Assembly (NCBI GenBank): GCA_028679935.1
Contig: JAJRAL010000022.1
Span: forward strand, 1-6,938
Origin: Methanomassiliicoccales archaeon
GTDB lineage: Archaea; Thermoplasmatota; Thermoplasmata; Methanomassiliicoccales; UBA472
Length of the DNA: 6,938 nucleotides
Direction: 5' to 3'
Shown: piece after piece, positions 1-5,517 of the stretch
How the letters are laid out: every line of letters begins with the position of its first letter
How positions within the stretch are numbered: the first letter of the stretch is position 1
Translations under genes and position numbers: made by a program
The notes under the pieces: model-generated
What the model saw: only the letters and a program-made list of their open reading frames with translations
Database searches by the model: none
Told to the model about the DNA's origin: nothing

Positions 1-3000
1 CCAACTTCACGGACGACAATGAGGATCTCACCGACGGCAACTGGACGCTCTACGTGAACGTGACTGACGACGCCGCGACCGATTACATTGACGACGCGCC
101 GTTCACCGTTGACACCGTGCCGCCTGAAGTCGACTTCGTCGTCCCGACCGAGGACGAGCCCTACTACACCAACAACAACACATTCGATGCGGTCTGGGAA
201 TACGAGGTGGACCCGCTCGGCACGCCAATCGCGAGCCAGCTCGTGACGATCAGCAACGGCACGGCCAATGCGACGATTTCGGTGGACCCTGCTGATCTGA
301 CCGTAAATGTTGTGGACGTCTGGGGCAGTGCGCTTCCTGACGGAAACTACACGATCTCCCTGAACGCGACGGACGAAGCAGGCAACTGGTACAACGAGAG
401 CGCCGACTTCACGGTCGACACAGTTCCGCCTGAGGTGGACTTCGTAGTTCCGCCTGAGGACCCGTGGTACACCAACGACAACAACTTCACCGCGGCCTGG
501 GAATACGAATTCGACCCACTGATGACGCCGATCGCTAACCAGACCCTGTGGATCGAGAACGAGACAGGTTTCGTGATGGGTATCGCTTACCCGGATGTTG
601 ACGTCTTCGAGTTCGACATATGGACGCTCCTGGACAACAACACCCTCGCTGACGGCACATACACGCTGTACCTGAACGCGACCGACGCGGCCGGCAACTA
701 CTACGTGGAAGAGAATGCGGTCATCGTCGATACCGTCGTTCCAACTCTCGAGGTAACGTATCCCGACGAGTGCACCAATGATGACAACATCACCGCCACT
801 TGGCTCATGAACGGCACGGGCTCGCCGATAGCGGACATCGTGCTCACCATAACCAACGAGACGGTCGGAGAGCAGATATTCTCCGGCAGCATCGGTGCGG
901 TTGACAACGTGACCTTCTACGACCTGCTCAACTACACACTGACCGACGGCGTCTACACGCTCGAGTTCAACGTGACCGACGAGGCGGGCAACTACGCAAT
1001 CGTCGAATACGAATTCGAGGTCGACCTCATAGCTCCTGAAGTGGAGATACTGTTGCCCGGATCGAGCTCTGGACCACAGCCGGTGGGCGTTGGAACGTTC
1101 ACCGTGGTCTTCGCCATGGAAGTTGATGAGGAAGGCTGTGGACTTGATTACTTCGACGTGAGCGTGGAGAACGCCACCGAGGTCGTCTGGTACCATGATG
1201 TTGAGATCTACATGATCGGCGCGCTCTACGCGACGAACGTGACCCTGCCCGAGGACGGCAACTACAACGTGACGATCTTCGCCGTCGATGAGGCCGGCAA
1301 CAACGGATCCGACATGCTCTGGATCTTCGTCGACTCTGCGCCACCGATGCTGGAGATAACCGCGCCGACCGACTACTACTTCAGCCAGAACTGGATGAAC
1401 GTGACCTGGATAACCGGCGATCCGGACGGCATGATGGCCAACACCACCGTCTACCTCGATGGCGCCCTCGTGAGCAACCAGAGCTGGGAAGTGATGTTCT
1501 ACAACTTCACTGACCTCGCCGATGGTCTGCACAACGTCACCATCAAGGCGCACGATATCGCCTGGAACGAAGCTGTCGCGTCCGTCGAGTTCTTCCTGGA
1601 CACGGTCCAGCCGGTAGTTGTCATAACCGCGCCGGACGCGGGTGCCTACCTGAACGTAAGTGACGTTGAGGTCACCTGGGTCGCGGACGACGCGAGTCCG
1701 AGCTCCGGAATCAACCATAACGAGATCAACATCGATGGCGGTTCGTTCATCGACGTCGGGCTGGCCGAGAGCTACACCTTCATCGGTGTCGCCGACGGTC
1801 CGCACACGGTCGTCGTGAGGAGCTTCGACAACGCCTCGAACATGGGCTCGGCAAGCAGATCGTTCGAGGTCGACACCTCGATACCGGTCGTGACGATCAG
1901 CTTCCCCAGCGAGGGGGATATGTTCGCCTCTGACGTGGTAACGGTCTGGTGGAACGCAACTGACGCGTCTACGACCATCGACCTCATGCAATACATGATC
2001 GACGGTGGCGCGTGGACCGACATAGCGACCAACTCGAAGGAGTTCGACGCGCTCGACGATGGCCTACACAGCGTTGTGATCAGGGCCTTCGACCTGGCGA
2101 TGAACGTCGGATATGCCTACGTCAACTTCACCACCGATATCACCGACCCGGTAGTGACGATCAGCTTCCCGGCCGCCAACGCGATACTCAACTACAACAC
2201 AACCACGGTCTGGTGGAACGCGACTGACGCGACCACGGGCATCGACCACTGCACGTACTCCCTCGACGGGGGTGCCGCGGTTACGGTCTCCGGCGCTGGC
2301 CCGCAGTTCAGCCACCAGTTCATCAACCTGACCGATGGAACGCACACGGTGCTGATCATCGCGTACGATGGAGTAGGCAACCACAAGTCCGCAAGCGTGA
2401 CGTTCAAGGTGGACACGCACGCCCCGACCATCCAGATATTGTTCCCGTCGGCTGGAGCGTACTACCACACCGTGACGATTAACGGCACGTGGAACATCAC
2501 CGACTCCGTCAGTGGCGTGAAGCAGATCATGGTGAAGCTGGACAACGGTTCGTGGGTGAACATAGCCTACAATCAGACCCACCAGTTCGTCGGCCTAACC
2601 ACTGGCAACCACACCATCTACCTGCAGGCCGAGGACAATGCCACGAACGTCGCCGAGGCGAACGTGACCTTCCACATCGACCTGGTAGCTCCGAGCATCA
2701 CCAGCACCTCCCCCAGCGGGGTGGCCGTGCCACTGAGAACCAGCATAGTAATCGTCTTCTCGAAGACGATGCTAAAGAGCTCGGTGGGCATAGCCATCAC
2801 GCCGGCGCCGACGGCGCGCGGTGACCCGGTCTGGAGCAACGGCAACAAGACTGTCACGTACTACGTGGAGTTCGCCGACTCGAAGACCTACACGGTAGCG
2901 GTGCACGGAACGGACCTGGCGGGCAACGCCATAGCTGGAAGCACATCGTACTCATTCAGCTCCTTGACATGGGTCCACGGCACGGTCGTGGATGTCAATG

Positions 3001-3308
3001 GCAACATACTCCCGAAGGCGAACGTGACCCTGACCTCGACTCTCGCTGGTGGCTCGGTGTACTACACCACCTCTAGCGACATGGGCGCGATCGGAGTTCT
3101 CGTTCCCGCGGGCGAATACGCCATCAAGACGACGCTGAGCGGATACGACACGAACAGCAAGACGGTGACCGTCGGTCCGGGTCTGAGCGCGAATGACCTT
3201 GGCAATGTCCAGCTGACGAAGACAATGGATTGGACACTACCGATCATCATCATCGTGGTCGGCCTGATCGCCGTGCTCGCCATATTGTTCCTGGCCAGGC
3301 GGAAGTAA
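1..3308 (+). CDS. Giant Ig-like-repeat cell-surface protein, C-terminally membrane-anchored (5' partial)
   Basis: The reading frame is open from the left edge (first full codon at position 3) to TAA at 3306-3308, so this is the C-terminal 1,101 residues of a longer protein; the true start lies outside the window. Domains in order: the tail of one Ig-like repeat (to 116), nine complete Ig-like repeats (117-2684), an SbsA-like Big_5 domain (2685-2966), a carboxypeptidase-regulatory-like beta domain (2967-3224), a hydrophobic helix (about 3240-3296) and an Arg-Arg-Lys tail. Repeats end in a VDT-like strand followed by a PP/AP-hydrophobic-P start, and contain DG-aromatic/His-T and DxAGN-type motifs. 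I count 43 N-x-S/T sequons after position 54. This fits an extracellular stalk, S-layer-associated protein or adhesin held in the membrane, as is common in Thermoplasmata; the ligand is unknown. The first 514 codons lack Lys and Arg entirely. No enzymatic domain is visible. Confidence 0.9.
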   Translation, partial: NFTDDNEDLTDGNWTLYVNVTDDAATDYIDDAPFTVDTVPPEVDFVVPTEDEPYYTNNNTFDAVWEYEVDPLGTPIASQLVTISNGTANATISVDPADLTVNVVDVWGSALPDGNYTISLNATDEAGNWYNESADFTVDTVPPEVDFVVPPEDPWYTNDNNFTAAWEYEFDPLMTPIANQTLWIENETGFVMGIAYPDVDVFEFDIWTLLDNNTLADGTYTLYLNATDAAGNYYVEENAVIVDTVVPTLEVTYPDECTNDDNITATWLMNGTGSPIADIVLTITNETVGEQIFSGSIGAVDNVTFYDLLNYTLTDGVYTLEFNVTDEAGNYAIVEYEFEVDLIAPEVEILLPGSSSGPQPVGVGTFTVVFAMEVDEEGCGLDYFDVSVENATEVVWYHDVEIYMIGALYATNVTLPEDGNYNVTIFAVDEAGNNGSDMLWIFVDSAPPMLEITAPTDYYFSQNWMNVTWITGDPDGMMANTTVYLDGALVSNQSWEVMFYNFTDLADGLHNVTIKAHDIAWNEAVASVEFFLDTVQPVVVITAPDAGAYLNVSDVEVTWVADDASPSSGINHNEINIDGGSFIDVGLAESYTFIGVADGPHTVVVRSFDNASNMGSASRSFEVDTSIPVVTISFPSEGDMFASDVVTVWWNATDASTTIDLMQYMIDGGAWTDIATNSKEFDALDDGLHSVVIRAFDLAMNVGYAYVNFTTDITDPVVTISFPAANAILNYNTTTVWWNATDATTGIDHCTYSLDGGAAVTVSGAGPQFSHQFINLTDGTHTVLIIAYDGVGNHKSASVTFKVDTHAPTIQILFPSAGAYYHTVTINGTWNITDSVSGVKQIMVKLDNGSWVNIAYNQTHQFVGLTTGNHTIYLQAEDNATNVAEANVTFHIDLVAPSITSTSPSGVAVPLRTSIVIVFSKTMLKSSVGIAITPAPTARGDPVWSNGNKTVTYYVEFADSKTYTVAVHGTDLAGNAIAGSTSYSFSSLTWVHGTVVDVNGNILPKANVTLTSTLAGGSVYYTTSSDMGAIGVLVPAGEYAIKTTLSGYDTNSKTVTVGPGLSANDLGNVQLTKTMDWTLPIIIIVVGLIAVLAILFLARRK
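117..1337 (+). repeat. Ig-like repeats, class A (four units, about 98-104 residues, K/R-free)
   Basis: Four tandem protein-level repeats: 117-422 (102 aa), 423-734 (104 aa), 735-1028 (98 aa) and 1029-1337 (103 aa). The first three share a Trp-containing segment followed by a D/G-x-x-x-T/S-P-I-A motif, and all four have a DG-x-Y-T/N strand and a TDEAGN/TDAAGN/VDEAGN turn before the closing V-D strand. The fourth is the most diverged and lacks the TPIA motif. The units are acidic and contain no Lys or Arg. The fold assignment (Ig-like beta sandwich) comes from the pattern of alternating strands and the classic VDTxxPxV linker, not from a profile search. Confidence 0.8.
1338..2684 (+). repeat. 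Ig-like repeats, class B (five units, about 88-92 residues)
   Basis: Five tandem protein-level repeats: 1338-1604 (89 aa), 1605-1877 (91 aa), 1878-2141 (88 aa), 2142-2417 (92 aa) and 2418-2684 (89 aa). Their signature differs from the preceding units: an I-D/L-D-G-G or D-N-G-S turn in mid-domain, then DG-x-H-T/S/N-V and A-x-D-x-A-x-N near the end. Lys and Arg first appear in this block (first Lys codon at 1545). The third and fourth units are the most alike, sharing PVVTISFP at their starts and TVWWNATDA in the same register. This form resembles the Ig-like repeats common in archaeal and bacterial surface proteins. Confidence 0.8.
2685..2966 (+). other. SbsA-type Ig-like (Big_5) domain of the surface protein
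   Basis: This 94-residue segment departs from the repeats before it. It opens with a P-S-I-T-S-T-S-P-S-G-V-A-V-P pattern, followed by an I-V-I-V-F-S-K-T-M strand, a W-S-N-G-N-K-T turn, a K-T-Y-T-V strand and an L-A-G-N-x-I-A-G turn. That order is characteristic of the bacterial Ig-like Big_5 family first described in S-layer protein SbsA. It probably acts as the spacer between the repeat stalk and the membrane-proximal region. Recognition is by eye. Confidence 0.7.
2967..3224 (+). other. Carboxypeptidase-regulatory-like beta domain of the surface protein
   Basis: About 86 residues with the order: G-T-V-V-D-V-N-G-N-x-L-P-K-A-N-V-T-L strand and turn, a polar stretch with T-T-S-S-D-x-G, then V-P-A-G-E-Y-A-I-K and a G-Y-D-T loop ending in a T-V-T-V strand. 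The 'G.V.D..G.P...V.L....G.....T...G.....PAG.Y.......GY' pattern is that of the CarboxypepD_reg (transthyretin-like) family, which often lies just outside the membrane in archaeal surface proteins. No peptidase domain accompanies it. Confidence 0.7.
3231..3296 (+). other. C-terminal transmembrane anchor
   Basis: After a W-T-L-P entry motif there are about 18 uninterrupted hydrophobic residues rich in Ile, Val, Leu and Ala, then Arg-Arg-Lys and the stop codon. This places the repeats outside the cell and three basic residues inside, following the positive-inside rule. There is no LPXTG or PGF motif, so anchoring appears to be by a permanent helix rather than sortase or archaeosortase processing. 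Confidence 0.85.
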
Positions 3309-3323
3309 TCGCGAGAAACGCCA

Positions 3324-3370
3324 AGCGCCCGGCAACGGGCGCTCCTAAATCCTTTTCATTTTCATTATTT
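3324..3370 (+). terminator. Hairpin plus T-rich tract terminating the surface-protein gene
   Basis: A perfect 8-bp inverted repeat (AGCGCCCG at 3324-3331, CGGGCGCT at 3336-3343) closes on a GCAA tetraloop, 15 bases after the TAA stop. It is followed by a pyrimidine- and T-rich stretch at 3351-3370 with two TTTT runs and a final TTT. Archaeal termination depends mainly on the T tract; the GC-rich stem could add pausing or 3'-end protection. The T-rich side serves the plus strand. The minus-strand hemerythrin transcript would meet the same stem but with only a weakly T-rich sequence after it. Confidence 0.6.
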
Positions 3371-3402
3371 CCATGACAGCGGGGCCGCTCGACGTCCAGC
3401 GC

Positions 3403-3966
3403 CTACCTGATCCCTTGGTAATACCCGGGACCGAGCACGTCGTCCTGAAGCTTGATCACGAAATCCTCCGAACGCTTCGTGAAGTCCGGGCCGAAGTTGG
3501 AGGTCAGGAATGCAACGTACTGCTCCGCGAGATTCTCGTCCTCTTCGAGGGTGAGCGCCTCCTCGAACTTCGGGAACACAGCGTCTTCCTCGTGACGGAC
3601 GTGCTGCGTGATATGATCCACCAACCCTCTCGACGTCTTGGCGAAATCCTTCGAGAGCGGGACCGATCGCGTCCCGGCCTGCCGCTTCATCTTGGATATG
3701 TACCCTCTCGCCTTGCGGTGGTCGGCGAGCAGCCTCTCGATCTCCGTCCTCATGCCTCCGGCCGCCTTCGCTCCCGCGGGAAAGAGGAACTTCTCCTCCT
3801 TGGCGTGGTGGAAGTGGTCCATATACTCATCGAGGAACTGCACGACCCGCTGCGCTTGCCTTCGGTTCTTCTCTAGGTCATCCCGCTTGACCATCTCGGA
3901 AAGGACGTCGGTGACCTGTCTGATGAGGCCGTGTTCGTACTGCAGAAGCGTCACCGAATATCGCAC
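3403..3966 (-). CDS. Hemerythrin-like (HHE) domain protein
   Basis: A 187-residue, probably cytoplasmic four-helix-bundle protein that should bind a non-haem di-iron centre; relatives bind O2 or NO, store iron or act as sensors, and the sequence cannot say which. Probable ligands follow the family pattern: H12 (YEHG) in helix 1, H54 and E58 in a FHHAKEEKFLFP motif in helix 2, H83 (ADHR) in helix 3, and H122 and E126 in an HVRHEEDAVFP motif in helix 4. The start is GTG at 3966-3964: an in-frame TAG lies four codons upstream (3976-3978), and any later start would lose H12. No Shine-Dalgarno sequence precedes it, which with the upstream A/T-rich box suggests a leaderless or near-leaderless transcript. 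The gene ends with TAG at 3405-3403. It is divergent from tldD and convergent with the surface-protein gene. The last 50 or so residues lie beyond the HHE core and match nothing I recognise. Confidence 0.88.
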   Translation of the reverse strand: MRYSVTLLQYEHGLIRQVTDVLSEMVKRDDLEKNRRQAQRVVQFLDEYMDHFHHAKEEKFLFPAGAKAAGGMRTEIERLLADHRKARGYISKMKRQAGTRSVPLSKDFAKTSRGLVDHITQHVRHEEDAVFPKFEEALTLEEDENLAEQYVAFLTSNFGPDFTKRSEDFVIKLQDDVLGPGYYQGIR

Positions 3967-3987
3967 GCCACGAATCTAGGCGGCGCG

Positions 3988-4005
3988 AGTATCTATTCCT
4001 TTTGC
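3988..4005 (-). promoter_or_regulatory. Putative archaeal promoter (TATA-like) for the hemerythrin gene
   Basis: Read on the minus strand this is an A-rich element (CAAAAGGAATAGATACTC), the most A/T-rich spot in an otherwise GC-rich intergenic region. Its centre is about 25-30 nt before the GTG start at 3966, the normal distance from an archaeal TATA box to the transcript start. That would put transcription start at or within a few bases of the start codon. The box is not a consensus match. Confidence 0.4.
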
Positions 4006-4026
4006 CGTGGGCGGGCGCGGGCAGGT

Positions 4027-4042
4027 CGAAGGTCTTATCTAT
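4027..4042 (+). promoter_or_regulatory. Putative BRE/TATA promoter of the tldD-tldE operon
   Basis: A purine-rich BRE-like CGAAGG (4028-4032 region) is followed by CTTATCTAT (4034-4042), the only A/T-rich element between the G-rich stretch at 4009-4025 and the tldD start. About 25 nt downstream puts transcription start near 4062-4066, leaving a short leader that still includes the Shine-Dalgarno sequence. The position fits; the sequence match is weak. Confidence 0.4.
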
Positions 4043-4068
4043 GCACCGCTTCGTCTGAAATCGGGATC

Positions 4069-4074
4069 GGAGGG
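4069..4074 (+). promoter_or_regulatory. Shine-Dalgarno site of tldD
   Basis: GGAGGG lies six bases before ATG at 4081. It decides the start: the frame stays open further upstream (to an ATG-like or GTG start near 3931), but that extension would run through the hemerythrin gene and the promoter region, and it has no TldD similarity. Confidence 0.8.
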
Positions 4075-4080
4075 AACTCG

Positions 4081-5517
4081 ATGGAGGACAACCTGGAATT
4101 CGTCATCGGAGTGGCAAGGGGCCTGGGCGCGAGCTACGCTGAAGCGCGCTATCAGTCGGACAAGATGGAATCGAACCTGCTGAAGAACGGTGTTCCCGAG
4201 GTGTCGTCGTTCCAGATCAAGAAAGGTATCGCGATCAGGGTGATTGCCGACGGAGGGCTCGGGTTCGGAGCTACGAACCATATGTCCAAGCCGACTCTGC
4301 GGACGGTCACCAAGAAGGCAGTCGCCGCTGCCAAGGCCTCGGCGCGGTTGAGGAAGGCGCCGATAGCCATGGCCCCCGCCGAGCTCGGCCAGGCGAACGT
4401 TATGATCCGCCCGCGGGTCAACTCCGACAATGTCGGACTGGAGGATCGGACCTCGTTCATGAAGGAGATCGATTCAGCCGCGGTCGAATCGGCCGAGAAG
4501 CGCGGTCTCAAGCTCGTGGGCAGGTTCATCTCGATGGACACCTGGCTGACGGAGAAGATGATCGTGACGTCGGACGGAGCGAAGGTCGGTTCCAAGATCC
4601 CAAGGGTGGAGATGGACCTCTTCCTCACCGTCCTTGATGCGCAGAAGGGCACGGCCCAACGCATCATCAGCCTCGGCGAATCATCCGGCTGGGAGGGGAT
4701 AGAGCGCTGGGACGTTCCGATGAAGGCGGCCAAGGAGGTCGATTCTCTCTCTCTGACCCTCCTGAAGGCAGAATCGATGAAGGAGGAGACGTGCGACGTC
4801 GTGCTGGGACCGGAGGTCGTCGGCATAGTGAGCCACGAATCGAGTGGTCATCCGGGCGAGGCGGACCGCATGCTCGGGCGAGAGGCGGCGCAGGCCGGCG
4901 AGACCTATCTCCAGCGGGACTCCATCTCGACAAAGATCGGCTCGGAGGTCGTGAACGTCGTGGAGGACCCCACCCTGCCCCGTTCCTTCGGATTCTACAT
5001 GTACGACGACGAGGGCGTGAAGGCGAGGAGGCGCTACTTGATCAAGGAAGGGAAGGTGGCCGAGCTCCTGCACAATCGGGAGACGGCGAGCGAGTTCGGC
5101 GTTGCGAGCAACGGCTCGTCCAGGGCAACGGCGTACGACCGAGAGCCGATAGTGAGGATGTCGAACACGTTCGTGGAGCCTGGCGGTCTTGAGTTCAATG
5201 AGCTCGTGGAAGGTGTCAGGTACGGAGTGTACATCAAGAACTTCATGGAGTGGAACATCGACGACCGCCGGTTCAACCAGCGCTACGTGGGGCTAGAGGC
5301 CTATAGGATCGAGGACGGCGAGCTGAGGGGAAGGCTCCGGGGACCGGTCCTCGAGCTAACCACTCCGGCGCTATGGTCGTCGGTGGATGCCGTCGGAAGG
5401 GACCTCGAGTTCAGCGCGGCGTCCTGCGGGAAGGGCGACCCGATGCAAGGGATCCCCGTCTGGACGGGAGGACCACCCATCCGGCTGAGGAACATCAGGC
5501 TGGGGGGATCGGCGTGA
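4081..5517 (+). CDS. tldD: TldD, catalytic subunit of the TldD/TldE zinc metalloprotease
   Basis: A 478-residue protein, close to E. coli TldD (481). TldD and TldE form a heterodimeric protease in the cytoplasm that degrades unfolded peptides; in E. coli it also processes the microcin B17 leader and the CcdA antitoxin. The N-terminal domain (about residues 20-90) has the family's alpha/beta pattern with an IKKGIAIRVIADGGLGFGAT core. The zinc-binding motif HESSGH (HExxxH) is at residues 252-257, followed by PGEADRMLGREAAQAGE as is typical of archaeal members. The third zinc ligand is probably Cys449 in the C-terminal SCGKGDPMQG motif, which precedes a GGPP segment. All catalytic elements are therefore present. 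ATG at 4081 has a good Shine-Dalgarno sequence. The stop codon overlaps the tldE start. The natural archaeal substrate is unknown, and no RiPP precursor or toxin-antitoxin pair is visible nearby. Confidence 0.95.
   Translation: MEDNLEFVIGVARGLGASYAEARYQSDKMESNLLKNGVPEVSSFQIKKGIAIRVIADGGLGFGATNHMSKPTLRTVTKKAVAAAKASARLRKAPIAMAPAELGQANVMIRPRVNSDNVGLEDRTSFMKEIDSAAVESAEKRGLKLVGRFISMDTWLTEKMIVTSDGAKVGSKIPRVEMDLFLTVLDAQKGTAQRIISLGESSGWEGIERWDVPMKAAKEVDSLSLTLLKAESMKEETCDVVLGPEVVGIVSHESSGHPGEADRMLGREAAQAGETYLQRDSISTKIGSEVVNVVEDPTLPRSFGFYMYDDEGVKARRRYLIKEGKVAELLHNRETASEFGVASNGSSRATAYDREPIVRMSNTFVEPGGLEFNELVEGVRYGVYIKNFMEWNIDDRRFNQRYVGLEAYRIEDGELRGRLRGPVLELTTPALWSSVDAVGRDLEFSAASCGKGDPMQGIPVWTGGPPIRLRNIRLGGSA
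5502..5508 (+). promoter_or_regulatory. Shine-Dalgarno site of tldE inside the end of tldD
   Basis: GGGGGGA lies five bases before GTG at 5514, within the last codons of tldD. It supports this GTG over the longer open frame that begins at 5373 inside tldD. Confidence 0.65.

Noticed and set aside
2064..2582. 172-codon minus-strand frame inside the surface-protein gene
   Set aside because: It runs antisense to well-formed Ig-like repeats and is composed of Val/Arg/Asp-rich shadow sequence with no domain.
3373..3876. 167-codon plus-strand open frame opposite the hemerythrin gene
   Set aside because: The minus-strand frame has the full set of HHE-domain metal ligands; the plus frame has none and no credible ribosome binding site.
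4009..4025. Possible G-quadruplex (GGG-C-GGG-CGC-GGG-CA-GG)
   Set aside because: Only three GGG tracts are present and the fourth is GG, so at best a weak two-tier structure; such runs are common in GC-rich DNA.
3931..4080. 50-codon upstream extension of tldD
   Set aside because: It overlaps the hemerythrin start and the promoter region, has no TldD similarity, and the ATG at 4081 has a strong Shine-Dalgarno sequence and gives the normal family length.
4152..4826. 224-codon open frame on the minus strand inside tldD
   Set aside because: It is antisense to conserved TldD sequence just before the zinc motif, shows no recognisable domain, and long antisense frames are expected in GC-rich coding DNA.
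5373..5513. 47-codon upstream extension of tldE
   Set aside because: It lies entirely over conserved C-terminal tldD coding sequence, including the Cys449 motif; GTG at 5514 with GGGGGGA before it gives the usual N-terminus.
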